Shown in pieces: positions 17,605 through 27,021 of a stretch of 64,000 nucleotides of DNA; the first letter of the stretch is position 1, and every line of letters starts with the position of its first letter. Location: positions 620,001 through 684,000 of the forward strand of contig CATQIJ010000013.1 in the NCBI GenBank assembly GCA_958296345.1, written 5' to 3'. The notes beneath the pieces are model-generated. The model made no database searches, was not told the DNA's origin, and saw only the letters and a program-made list of their open reading frames with translations. The stretch is from an uncultured Rhizobiaceae bacterium. Its GTDB lineage: Bacteria; Pseudomonadota; Alphaproteobacteria; Rhizobiales; Rhizobiaceae. The position numbers and the translations under genes are program-made.

Positions 17605-19962
17605 TTAAATCTTTGATTGTTTTGTTGGAGTATTGTCTGCAGCCGTAAGAAGCTTTTCCGGTTCTAATGGTTTGGTTAAAAATCCAGTAGCGCCAAACTG
17701 TAGGGCATTATCTCTGGTGTCCGCTTTTTCGTCTGCAGTCAGAATAAAAATAGAGGTTTGAGCATATTCGTACTTTTTCTCAATTTCCCTGATTTCTTTT
17801 AATGCATCCAAGCCGTCTTTAATTGGCATTTGTAGATCCATGAAAATAAGATCAAAGGCATCGTCGCCTTTATGCTCTTCCCATAATGAAATTGCTTCAG
17901 CGCCGTTCTCAGCTCTTGCGACAGAGTGACCTGCTTTTTCGAGTATTGCTCTTGCAAGCTTTGCGTTGATTTCATTGTCTTCGGCAATCAAAATTCTTTT
18001 TGGCTGGGTGGTTGCTACTAGTGTCGATGACCAGCTTTTTGAACTTGAAATTTCACGGCTATCTGGTTTTGCAGTTTCATTACCAACAATTAAATTTAGA
18101 AGTGAGAGCTTTCTAACTGGCTTGATGAGATAACCGTCAAATCCAGCTTTGATATAGTCATCTAGCTTTGATCTCGATTTTGCTTCAAGCAAAATAATGG
18201 CTTTCTTATTTGTTTTTTTACAAGCTTCTAGTAACGACGCTGCTTCTAAACTTGCAGTATCTATGGATTGATCAATTAGAACTGTGTCAAACGGAATAGG
18301 CGCTGTATGAATATCACTGTAGTTAGCTCCATGATCATTTATATATGATTTTAGAGATGTTGTTTCGTATTGGTCTGTACCTAAAATTAGAATGTTTCTA
18401 TTTTTAAGCATGCATGATTGCTGCTTCATTTGTGCATTTTGCTTAGTATTAACATCGATAGTAAATTCAAAGGTTGACCCTTCATCACGTGTGCTGACTA
18501 AATCAATTTTGCCGCCCATTTCCTCAATGATGCGTTTTGAGATTGAAAGGCCAAGGCCAGCACCACCATGTTTGCGCGTACTTTCGTTGTCTGCTTGAGC
18601 AAACTCTTCAAATATTTTATGTTGATCATCAAGGGAAATACCCGGGCCTGTATCAGATACTTCAAACTTAAGAGTAGTTTTATTTATAGCGGCATTTTCT
18701 TCACCTAGAGCAACAAGCTTGATGTGAACGCCACCTTCTTCTGTAAATTTTAAGGCATTTCCTACAAGGTTAATTAGAACCTGACGTAATCGTCCTGAAT
18801 CGATCTCAATTAATTCAGGTACTGAAGCGCCTATGTAAGAAGAGATTGAAATATCTTTGTCGTGCGCTCGTGATGATAAAAGTTCGCATACATCTTCAAC
18901 TAAACGCCCAGGCTTCATCGGAGCTGTTTTTAATTCCAGTTTTCCTGCTTCAACAACAGTAATGTCTAGGATGTCCTCAATTAGGGTCAATAAAGCTGTG
19001 CCGGAATCATGAACAGCATCTACATAAGCTTCTTGTTCGGGTGTTAAAGGCGTATCAGCTAATAGTCCTGACATGCCTAAAATACCATTTAAGGGGGTGC
19101 GCATTTCATGGCTTACATTTGCCAAGAACCTTGATTTTGCATGACTAGCTGCTTCAGAATTTTGGCTGGTTTGTCTTAATTCAAGTTCAATGTTTTTTTG
19201 ACGTGTGATGTCTCGGATCATCGTACGAACAGCTGTTTCGCCTGTAGTGTCATCTCGCAAGGGGAGATCAAGCCAAGCAAACCACCGTTCACCGTTTTGC
19301 GTTTGGATTTTAACATCCCACATAATTTCTAAATCATTTGATTTTGAACGTCTTACTTCTTCTAATAATTGAGGCTTAAATGGCTTGTTTAAGAATGATG
19401 TATCAGCTTCGCCAAATGTGGCAGTAAATGCTTCGTTGACATAAGTCACTAATCCATCGGGTGAGCGATGCATGATAATGTCACCAAAAGCTTCAATTAA
19501 ACTGCGGTGTCTTTCTTCACTTTCGTGCAGTTCCCAAGTTCTATTTTGTAGGATTTCAAGTTTTGTTTCGAGATCTCTACGCTCTTTATTGTTGGCGTGT
19601 TTTAGGGCGCGAGTTTGAAAAAGGTTAGCAATAATAGTTAGAGAAAGTGCTACTATTGTCACACTTATCGCTATCATTTTTAGGTGCCCTAAATCCAATA
19701 TTACGGGTGCAAATGAAGCTATAAGTGTTATGGATATTGAGCCCCAGAATATGAAACTCCAAAAATTTGGTTTTTTGTTCGTGGCTTTAGTTGCATTCCT
19801 TGGAACTGGGATGTCATTTAGCTTGGGCGCATCAACAAAGGGCAAATCGTTTTCTTTTGATTTATTAATAGGCGCAGTTTTAAGAGAGTCAGAATTATCA
19901 CCTCTGTTGTCTATTCCTGCATTAAAATTTTCAAGTTTTTTCTGCGCCATACCATAATCCAT
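17605..19962 (-). CDS. Hybrid sensor histidine kinase (PAS-HisKA-HATPase-REC-REC)
   Basis: A 785-residue membrane-bound hybrid kinase. Two transmembrane segments lie at about residues 67-91 and 94-115 with almost no periplasmic loop, so it probably senses membrane or cytoplasmic signals. A PAS domain spans about 147-262. HisKA carries the phospho-His at 285 in NVSHEMRTPLNG, and HATPase boxes are LVGNALKFTEEGG, DTGPGIS and GGAGLGLSI. A degenerate receiver (about 523-628) lacks the N-terminal acidic pair, while the final receiver (655-775) has EDN and the phospho-Asp 709 in FMDLQMP. No response regulator or Hpt is adjacent. It is divergent from the BKACE gene. Confidence 0.9.
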   Translation of the reverse strand: MDYGMAQKKLENFNAGIDNRGDNSDSLKTAPINKSKENDLPFVDAPKLNDIPVPRNATKATNKKPNFWSFIFWGSISITLIASFAPVILDLGHLKMIAISVTIVALSLTIIANLFQTRALKHANNKERRDLETKLEILQNRTWELHESEERHRSLIEAFGDIIMHRSPDGLVTYVNEAFTATFGEADTSFLNKPFKPQLLEEVRRSKSNDLEIMWDVKIQTQNGERWFAWLDLPLRDDTTGETAVRTMIRDITRQKNIELELRQTSQNSEAASHAKSRFLANVSHEMRTPLNGILGMSGLLADTPLTPEQEAYVDAVHDSGTALLTLIEDILDITVVEAGKLELKTAPMKPGRLVEDVCELLSSRAHDKDISISSYIGASVPELIEIDSGRLRQVLINLVGNALKFTEEGGVHIKLVALGEENAAINKTTLKFEVSDTGPGISLDDQHKIFEEFAQADNESTRKHGGAGLGLSISKRIIEEMGGKIDLVSTRDEGSTFEFTIDVNTKQNAQMKQQSCMLKNRNILILGTDQYETTSLKSYINDHGANYSDIHTAPIPFDTVLIDQSIDTASLEAASLLEACKKTNKKAIILLEAKSRSKLDDYIKAGFDGYLIKPVRKLSLLNLIVGNETAKPDSREISSSKSWSSTLVATTQPKRILIAEDNEINAKLARAILEKAGHSVARAENGAEAISLWEEHKGDDAFDLIFMDLQMPIKDGLDALKEIREIEKKYEYAQTSIFILTADEKADTRDNALQFGATGFLTKPLEPEKLLTAADNTPTKQSKI

Positions 19963-19993
19963 CTTTCATACAGCCTAATAGTCTCACAATTTA

Positions 19994-20012
19994 ATTGAAA
20001 AACCGTTTCAAT
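19994..20012. promoter_or_regulatory. Inverted repeat in the kinase/BKACE intergenic region
   Basis: ATTGAAA (19994-20000) and TTTCAAT (20006-20012) flank AACCG, and the match continues imperfectly outward. It sits between two divergent starts and could be an operator for either. The regulator is unknown. Confidence 0.35.
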
Positions 20013-20097
20013 TTAAAATTGATGACTTGTTCTTTTGGTGGAATTATTGATGATGCGAGTAAGTGAGTGTCGCTTTTTAATTTAAAGGAGGAAGAAG

Positions 20098-20952
20098 TTG
20101 TCTTCTTCAAGTTCATTACATGCTGATAAACCGTGCATATTATGTTGTGCAATAACGGGTTCGGTTCCTACAAAAGCCGCTAACCCTGCCGTTCCGATTA
20201 GTATTTCTGAGCAAGTAGAAAGCTGTCAGGAAGCCGTGGAAGTAGGGGCATCTATTTTACATTGTCATGTGAGAAATGATGATGAAACTCCAACTTCTGA
20301 TCCTGAAAAGTTTGCTAGATTAAAAGAAGAACTAGAAAAACATTGTGCTGGCGCTGTTATACAATTTTCAACGGGTGGACGAAGCGGCGCTGGAGATGAA
20401 CGTGGTGGCATGTTGCCATTACGGCCCGATATGGCATCTTTAACGGTAGGTTCAAATAATTTTCCAACACGTGTTTATGAAAACCCACCTAAACTTGTTG
20501 AATGGCTGGCGAGTGAAATGCGTAAATATGAAATTACGCCAGAAATAGAGGCATTCGATTTGTCTCACATTATTCAAGCTGCCAAAATGCATGAAGATGG
20601 TAAGCTTTACGGTAAGCTATATGTACAGTTTGTTATGGGCGTTAAAAATGCGATGCCTGTCGACAAACACGTTTTTGATTTTTATGTTGAAACTATGAAA
20701 CGAGTTGCATCTGATGCCCCTTGGTGTGCAGCGGGAATTGGGCCCGGGCAAGTGGTTGTGAATGAATGGGCAATCGCTGCAGGGGGGCATACCAGAGCAG
20801 GGCTTGAAGATAATGTTAGGCTTGATAAAGAAAACTTAGCGCCTTCAAATGCAGCTCTTATTAAACGTGCTGCAGATCTTTGTGAGAAGTATGATAGACC
20901 TGTTGCTTCATTTGCCCAGACTAGGGAGATTCTTGGACTTCGTGCGATATAA
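20098..20952 (+). CDS. BKACE family (beta-keto acid cleavage) enzyme
   Basis: Zn-dependent enzyme of the 3-keto-5-aminohexanoate cleavage (DUF849/BKACE) family, which condenses a beta-keto acid with acetyl-CoA to give acetoacetate and a new CoA ester. The 284-residue TIM-barrel shows the Zn-binding HCHVRNDDETPTSDPEKF, the QFSTGGRSG and EAFDLSHI blocks, and GIGPGQ near the C-terminus. The start is TTG at 20098, chosen because AAAGGAGGAAGAAG immediately precedes it. The natural keto acid cannot be told; family members act on many, including carnitine- and lysine-derived acids. No catabolic partners are adjacent. Confidence 0.85.
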   Translation: MSSSSSLHADKPCILCCAITGSVPTKAANPAVPISISEQVESCQEAVEVGASILHCHVRNDDETPTSDPEKFARLKEELEKHCAGAVIQFSTGGRSGAGDERGGMLPLRPDMASLTVGSNNFPTRVYENPPKLVEWLASEMRKYEITPEIEAFDLSHIIQAAKMHEDGKLYGKLYVQFVMGVKNAMPVDKHVFDFYVETMKRVASDAPWCAAGIGPGQVVVNEWAIAAGGHTRAGLEDNVRLDKENLAPSNAALIKRAADLCEKYDRPVASFAQTREILGLRAI

Positions 20953-20956
20953 TGAA

Positions 20957-22486
20957 TTACGCCGCAACAGCTAACCTTTCTCCAGCGGTTCGATAGGCGA
21001 TGGCCTCAGCAAGGTGAATTCTGCCGATGGTCTCGACACAATCAAGATCTGCAATTGTTCGAGCTACTTTTAAAATGCGATGATAAGCTCTTGCGGAAAA
21101 TTTCATACTTTCGGCTGCATCTCTTAGCAATTGTTCGCCGCCTTGGTCTGTGACTGCAATCACTTCTGCTAGGGAAGCTGATGCATGGGCGTTTAGACGG
21201 CAATCAGCTCCCATTTCTTCAAACCTTTGTTGTTGTAACTGTTGTGCTTTTAAAACTCTTGATGCGACATCTTTAGATGACTCACTTATAGTTCTGCCTA
21301 TCATATCCATTGCGCTTACTGCTGGAACATCCACTCGTAAATCAATACGATCTAATAAAGGGCCAGAAATCCGTGCTTGATAATCTGTGGCGCAACGATC
21401 ACCACATCTACAGGTGTGGCCGGGTTCTCCTGCCATGCCGCATCGACATGGGTTCATGGCCGCGATTAGTTGAATTCTGGAAGGGTAGGTGGCGCGGTGG
21501 TTTGCTCGGGCAATTGTTGTTTCACCTGCTTCTAAAGGTTGGCGAAGACTATCAAGTACTTGCGGTAAAAATTCAGGGAATTCATCTAAAAATAAAACGC
21601 CATTATGAGCGAGTGATACTTCTCCTGGGCGAGCTTTTACGCCGCCTCCAACCATTGCTGCCATGGTTGCTGAATGGTGAGGTGCTCTAAAAGGCCTTCT
21701 ATTTGTTAGTTTGCCATCCGCTAGTTCGCCCGCAATTGATGAGACCATGGAAATTTCGAGTAATTCATTAGGTGTTAAGTCAGGTAAAATACCTGGTAAT
21801 CTTGCCGCAAGCATTGATTTTCCAGAGCCTGGTGGACCAGCCATTAATAGATTATGCCCGCCAGCCGCCGCAATTTCTAAAGCGCGTTTTGCAGTCTCTT
21901 GGCCTTTGATATCTGCAAGATCAGGCAGAACATCATTAGGTTGGCTAATTGCGGGTAGTGGACGCGATAGAACCTGCGTGCCTCTAAAATGGTTTGCAAG
22001 CGCTATTAAACTAGGAGGAGAAAGAATATCCATGTCGGGATCTGCCCAAGCAGCTTCTCCGCCACTACTTGCAGGGCAGATTAGGCCTTTACCTCTTGCG
22101 TTAGCGCCAATCGCTGCAGGCAGTGCGCCTATGATATTTGCAAGCGCACCATCTAAAGAGAGTTCACCAATCACCACATAATTTTCTAAAGCATCAGAGG
22201 GTATTGCGCCTAAACTTGCCATTAAGCCCAAAGCTATCGGTAAATCATAATGGCTGCCTTCTTTTGGAAGATCTGCAGGGGCAAGATTAACGGTTATGCG
22301 TTTATGCGGCAATGAAAGACCTGAGGCATGAAGGGCTGCTTGTACGCGCTCACGACTTTCTGCAACGGCTTTATCTGGCAAACCAACAATAGAAAAATGC
22401 ATTTTGCCAGGCGCAATCATTACTTGTACATCTACAGGCCTTGCTTCAATTCATTGGAATGCGACAGTATTTACTTTTGAAACCAT
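20957..22486 (-). pseudogene. comM: ComM/YifB-type Mg-chelatase-like ATPase with an in-frame TGA at codon 12
   Basis: AAA+ helicase-like protein that promotes branch migration during natural transformation in other bacteria. The ATG at 22486 starts MVSKVNTVAFQ, then codon 12 is TGA at 22451-22453 exactly where the family has Gly (FQGIEA), and reading continues IEARPVDVQVMIAPGKMHFS without a frame change. GGA to TGA is one substitution. The next possible start, ATG 22420, would give 487 residues lacking the first beta-strands. The rest is intact: Walker A MAGPPGSGKSMLA, Walker B GVLFLDEFPEF, a Cys cluster (CRCG..CRCGDRC) and the C-terminal chelatase domain. A LexA box lies upstream. Confidence 0.88.
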
Positions 22487-22533
22487 GTTTTTATTCCTCA
22501 TGGACAAAATATATATACAAGTATAAATGTCAA

Positions 22534-22548
22534 GAACAAAATAAGAAC
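22534..22548 (-). promoter_or_regulatory. LexA (SOS) box upstream of comM
   Basis: GAAC-N7-GAAC on the + strand, which is GTTC-N7-GTTC on the comM strand, the exact consensus of the alphaproteobacterial SOS box. It ends 48 bases before the ATG at 22486, in the range of a promoter. SOS control of comM fits its recombination role. Confidence 0.7.
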
Positions 22549-22649
22549 ATTTAAGCGCAGTTATCACCCTCTATCATCATGAAGTGATGTGCAGTTGATG
22601 ATAATTTGGTTATAGTAGTGTTCTAATTATCAAATCAAATGGCAAACCT

Positions 22650-24002
22650 GTGCAATTTACCGACTATATTAAAAGTAGTTTTCTACACTCGAAAGATATG
22701 AGTACGCTTCCTGAGCGGGTTCAACTTGCGTTACGGCAGCGTGAGCGCGCCAATGAAGTTGTTGTGCGAATTATCCAACTTGCAATTGTTGTGATGTTTT
22801 CAACGCTTTATTCATTAGCTGCAAAAACTGGGCAGGCAGCTGATTTTCAACCTGTGCCATATGTTTTGGCTGCGTATATCGTTCTATCTGTGATTGGTCT
22901 TATATGGGCGATAAAAATGGAGTTGCCAAGTTGGTCAGTTTATTGCTCGATACTTTTTGATTTTCTCTTGCTTTATTCATTGATGATTAGTTTTCATATT
23001 CAGTATGAGCAGCCAGCCTCATTTATTTTAAAAGCGCCTACTCTTCTTTACGTTTTTATATTTATATCGCTTCGTGCTTTGCGACTTGAGTGGAAATATG
23101 TAGCGGCGGCTGGAATTGCAGGTGCAATTGGTTGGGCCTTAGTTGTTCTTTATGTGACAACTCATGAACCTGAAAATACGATGATTACGCGCTCATATGT
23201 TCAATACCTTACATCTAATTCGATTTTGATTGGCGCTGAAATTGATAAAGTTATTTCAATTCTTGCGGTGACTGGCATTTTAACATTGGTCGTGAGTGGG
23301 TCGAGTAATTTGCTTGTAACAGCGATTGCTGAACAAGCAGCGGCAAAAGATTTTTCGAGGTTTTTTGATAAGCGAATTGCTCAAGATATTCGCTCAAGCC
23401 AAAAAGTGCTGGAAGCAGGACAAGGCGAACGTAGAAGTACCGCAGTTATTAATATTGATATTCGGGGATTCTCGGTTATGGCTGCGAACAGAGAACCATC
23501 TCAGGTCATGCAATTTTTATCAGCTTATCAAGGCAGGGTCGTTCCTATTCTACAAGAAAATGGAGCCATTATTGATAAATTTATGGGTGATGGGATTATG
23601 GCTACAATTGGTATTGATGATGATGAAATCGCTTTTTCACGCAAATCGATTGAGGCAGCAGAAGCTATTTTACTTGATTGTAAGAAATGGCGAGCAGAAG
23701 AACCTATGCTTGCTGATGCGGGTGTCGTAAACATCGGGATTGGTATTGCCTGCGGGACGGTTGCATTTGGTGCAGTTGGGCAGGGTGATCGCTTGGAAAT
23801 GACCGTTATTGGTTCACCTGTAAATACGTCAGCCAAATTAGAGAAGCATAATAAGGTGCTTAACTCGAACTGCATCATCTCTCGCAAGACATGGGATAAT
23901 GCGATTAGAGAAGGTTATGTGCTCAAGCTTGAGTCTGAGTTTTTAGAAACCAATGTTGATGGTATCGAAGGCGCAAAAAGTATTGTTGTTCTAAAAGCTT
24001 AG
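22650..24002 (+). CDS. Membrane-bound class III adenylate/guanylate cyclase
   Basis: A 450-residue cyclase making cAMP (or cGMP) with a membrane input domain. Residues from about 40 to 235 hold around six helices (VVRIIQLAIVVMFSTLYSLA, YVLAAYIVLSVIGLIWAI and others). The catalytic domain starts near residue 250 with STAVINIDIRGFS (first metal Asp), DKFMGDGIM (second) and the VGQGDRLEMTVIGSPVNTSAKLE block, a common form in Rhizobiales. GTG at 22650 is the start. It is divergent from comM and its promoter region overlaps the LexA box region. Confidence 0.88.
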   Translation: MQFTDYIKSSFLHSKDMSTLPERVQLALRQRERANEVVVRIIQLAIVVMFSTLYSLAAKTGQAADFQPVPYVLAAYIVLSVIGLIWAIKMELPSWSVYCSILFDFLLLYSLMISFHIQYEQPASFILKAPTLLYVFIFISLRALRLEWKYVAAAGIAGAIGWALVVLYVTTHEPENTMITRSYVQYLTSNSILIGAEIDKVISILAVTGILTLVVSGSSNLLVTAIAEQAAAKDFSRFFDKRIAQDIRSSQKVLEAGQGERRSTAVINIDIRGFSVMAANREPSQVMQFLSAYQGRVVPILQENGAIIDKFMGDGIMATIGIDDDEIAFSRKSIEAAEAILLDCKKWRAEEPMLADAGVVNIGIGIACGTVAFGAVGQGDRLEMTVIGSPVNTSAKLEKHNKVLNSNCIISRKTWDNAIREGYVLKLESEFLETNVDGIEGAKSIVVLKA

Positions 24003-24004
24003 TT

Positions 24005-25150
24005 TTATTCAAAAACAATTTGTGGTTTAGCGCTTGTTTCAACTTCAAGTCGTGAAATTACATCAGCGGCAATCTGTTTATAGATTTTGGCATGTGGACC
24101 ATCTGGATTTGAGGCGGTTACAGGTGTTCCGCCATCAGAGTTAGTCCTGATATCCATATGAAGCGGTACTTCGCCCAAGAATGGAACGCCTAGCTTATCT
24201 GCTTCAGTGCGTGCACCGCCATGACCAAAGATATCAGATTGTTCTCCGCATTTAGGGCAAATGAAGGTACTCATATTTTCGATTAGCCCAAGAATAGGAA
24301 CTTCTACCTTGCGGAACATATTTAAACCCTTGCGGGCATCAATAAGAGCAATGTCTTGAGGTGTCGAGACAATCACCGCACCAGCAAGGGGTACTTGCTG
24401 AGACATGGTCAATTGTGCGTCTCCCGTTCCTGGCGGCATATCAACAATTAAAAGATCTAACTCACCCCAAGCGACTTCTCGCAACATTTGGGTAAGTGCA
24501 GAAATTACCATTGGGCCACGCCAGATCATTGGTGTTTCTTCTTCAACCAAAAAGCCCATCGACATAACTTTTAAGCCATAACCTTCTAGTGGGGATAGTA
24601 TTTTACCTTGTGCAGTTGGCTTGTCTGTAATGCCAAGCATACGAGGCATAGATGGGCCATAAATATCAGCGTCTAAGAGGCCGACTTTTAACCCTGTTGA
24701 AGCAAGAGCAAGCGCTAAGTTAACTGATGTGGTTGATTTGCCTACGCCGCCTTTGCCAGATGCAACTGCAATTATGTTTTTAATCCCTGGAACGCCAGCT
24801 TTTTGTGTGTTTCCTGCAGCGGCTTGGGCTTGCGTTGGTGGGGGCACGCTACCAGCTTGGGCGGATGTTGGTGCGGGTCTTATTGGTGCAGAACCAGGCT
24901 TGCGTTCTGCGGTTAAAACAGCGGTTACTTTTTCGAGATTATCAAGTTGAGATACTGCTTTTTCGGCTGCCTCTCTTAAAGGCTCTAATTCTTCTGCACG
25001 TTCTGCTGGAACCTTGATGGAGAAAATCACTTTCCCATCGTTTACAAGAACATTTTCTACCATGCCTAAAGAGACAATATCGCTTTTTAAGTCAGGACCT
25101 TTAACTTTTGAAAGTTGGGCAAAAACATCGCTACTGGTTACTTCTGACAT
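24005..25150 (-). CDS. apbC: Mrp/NBP35-family Fe-S cluster carrier ATPase
   Basis: Cytoplasmic P-loop ATPase that holds and delivers Fe-S clusters. An N-terminal MIP18-like domain (residues about 8-95, SDIVSLGMVENVLVNDGKV) precedes a Pro/Ala-rich linker, then the deviant Walker A ASGKGGVGKSTTSVNLAL, DADIYGPSMPRMLG, the DMPPGTGDAQLT block and the CPKCG pair that binds the cluster between subunits. Length 381 is normal. It lies 68 bp downstream of hemY on the same strand and may be part of the long haem transcript, a sensible link since haem and Fe-S pathways share iron. Confidence 0.95.
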   Translation of the reverse strand: MSEVTSSDVFAQLSKVKGPDLKSDIVSLGMVENVLVNDGKVIFSIKVPAERAEELEPLREAAEKAVSQLDNLEKVTAVLTAERKPGSAPIRPAPTSAQAGSVPPPTQAQAAAGNTQKAGVPGIKNIIAVASGKGGVGKSTTSVNLALALASTGLKVGLLDADIYGPSMPRMLGITDKPTAQGKILSPLEGYGLKVMSMGFLVEEETPMIWRGPMVISALTQMLREVAWGELDLLIVDMPPGTGDAQLTMSQQVPLAGAVIVSTPQDIALIDARKGLNMFRKVEVPILGLIENMSTFICPKCGEQSDIFGHGGARTEADKLGVPFLGEVPLHMDIRTNSDGGTPVTASNPDGPHAKIYKQIAADVISRLEVETSAKPQIVFE

Positions 25151-25218
25151 GGGTATATCCGCTTAGAGAACTGGTTATAAAGTCATAGGTTCTCTAACGG
25201 CATTTGCCAAGTATTACC

Positions 25219-27000
25219 TTAGAAAAGTTTAAAACCTTTTTTAGGAGGCTCTTTGTCTGGATGGGGGCCTGGATCATCTGGTCTTCGTTTTAATGGAAAT
25301 TCAACCGTATCATCAGAGTCGTCATTAATCGTATCAGATGCCAGTTTGTTAGGCATTTTTACAGGTGTAGATTTTTCTGACCCTATGTCTTGGTTATTGT
25401 CGTTTTGAGGTTTTAGGGCTTTTTCTTTTTCCTCCGTTACCAATTCAGATAATGCGTCCTCTTCTTCGACTTTAATCCCAGAGGTTTCCTCCTCGGGTGG
25501 TGCTTTCATAATTGAGGCTGCTGCTACAGCAGCGCTGGCCGCAGTCGCTAAAGCTTCTTTAGTTGGCGCTTCGTTATCTTTAGTATCAGTAACAATTACA
25601 GCATCTTCAACATCGGAAGCTTCTTCTACTACTCGTGATGTCTCAGCTTTTAACTCTTCTAGTGTCATAACGGGTGCTGATTCGTTGCCTAATTGTTGAA
25701 CGGGAGTTTTCCATTCAAAAGCATCAATCTCTCCATCAATCGGGGAAACTGGCAACCAGTCTTCTGAAACATAATTACCTGCAACCCAAGCTGGGTCAGC
25801 TGGCGCTCTAACTGCTCGAGCAAGCCAATCACGCATACGGCCTTTGTCGCCGTGCTGGCCTTCTTCAATATCGGCCATTAACAAATAAGCACGTTCTGTT
25901 GGGCTGGATGTTAAAACAGGTTCTAGGGCTTCGCGCGCTAGCTCCCATTCGTTTGCATCAATTGCACCAATAGCTAACGCCATGTTTCCTTCAGGGCTAT
26001 CTGGGGTCAATTTTGAAAGTTTTTTTGCTCTTTCAAGTCGTTGTTGAACAGTTTCGCCTGAACTTATAGCGGAATGCGCTTCGGCCAATTCTGGATGAGG
26101 CATTACTTTCCAAGATGCTTCAATTATTTTTGTAGCGCTTTTTATATCACCAAGCCTTGTAGAAACTCTTGCAAATGTGGTTGCTGCAGGGACTAGATCT
26201 TTAGCAAGCTTATGTGCTTCTTTAGAGAGCTTAAGCGCATAGTCTGGATTTTCGGATTCTTTAGCCATGGCTTTGCCGGTTAAAAGAACGGCACGTTGAC
26301 GCTTGGCTGCTATTTTATCAATTAGGCCTGCTGAGCGATTTGAAACCAATGTTTGAATTGCTGCATCCCAGTCATCATCGCTTGCTGCGTATCGTAGTTT
26401 TGCATTGCCTGCCCATGGTAATGATGGTTCCGCTTTTACGGCTTCTTGTGCGTAATAACGCGCAGCTTCTGGTTCCCCTTGACGCTCTGCTTCAAGGAAT
26501 AGGCCTCGTAAAGCAACCATTTTTGTTGATGGGTCTTCGAGCATGGTTTTGAAGTTCTCGCGTGCTTCATCACGCTTATCTTCAAGAATTGCTGTTTGTG
26601 TACCTAAAAGAGCAACCAATGGGTCTTTGCCAAGTAGCTTCTTGCTTTCTTTTGTTAGCTTTCTAGCTGTACTGGCATCGCCTGAGCTTGCTGCGATTAA
26701 GCCTTGAGAAAGCGCTTTATAGCCCTTTTCACGTTTGCGATTATCAAAGAATCTGGAAAGCATTGTAGGCGCGCCAATTAGACTGCGTAAAATTCCCCAA
26801 GCTAGTATCGAGATAAAGATCATTGCGACTAATAATACAAAAACTAATGTGAGTGGAATGCCGACTTCTTCTCCTGGGCGGCCCATTTGAGCAGCAAGCC
26901 ATTCCCATTTGAGGAAAACTTCACCAGGGTTATCTGCAACCCAAGCAAATAATATGGCTAAGCCAAGAACGACCAGAAGAAATACTAAAAAACGAAACAT
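25219..27000 (-). CDS. hemY: HemY-type TPR membrane protein
   Basis: Inner-membrane protein of the proteobacterial HemY family, always near hemC/hemD and thought to support late haem synthesis. Two N-terminal membrane helices (FLVFLLVVLGLAILFAWVA and LTLVFVLLVAMIFISILAWG) are followed by the HemY N domain and TPR repeats over about residues 95-410. The last 180 residues are low-complexity and acidic (VEEASDVEDAVIVTDTKDNE), ending in a basic KRRPDDPGPHPDKEPPKKG tail, typical of the Rhizobiales form. At 593 residues it is longer than the enterobacterial protein because of this tail. It follows the mitofilin gene by 21 bp. Confidence 0.92.
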   Translation of the reverse strand: MFRFLVFLLVVLGLAILFAWVADNPGEVFLKWEWLAAQMGRPGEEVGIPLTLVFVLLVAMIFISILAWGILRSLIGAPTMLSRFFDNRKREKGYKALSQGLIAASSGDASTARKLTKESKKLLGKDPLVALLGTQTAILEDKRDEARENFKTMLEDPSTKMVALRGLFLEAERQGEPEAARYYAQEAVKAEPSLPWAGNAKLRYAASDDDWDAAIQTLVSNRSAGLIDKIAAKRQRAVLLTGKAMAKESENPDYALKLSKEAHKLAKDLVPAATTFARVSTRLGDIKSATKIIEASWKVMPHPELAEAHSAISSGETVQQRLERAKKLSKLTPDSPEGNMALAIGAIDANEWELAREALEPVLTSSPTERAYLLMADIEEGQHGDKGRMRDWLARAVRAPADPAWVAGNYVSEDWLPVSPIDGEIDAFEWKTPVQQLGNESAPVMTLEELKAETSRVVEEASDVEDAVIVTDTKDNEAPTKEALATAASAAVAAASIMKAPPEEETSGIKVEEEDALSELVTEEKEKALKPQNDNNQDIGSEKSTPVKMPNKLASDTINDDSDDTVEFPLKRRPDDPGPHPDKEPPKKGFKLF

Positions 27001-27021
27001 TCGGGTGGGTCCTTGCTCTGG

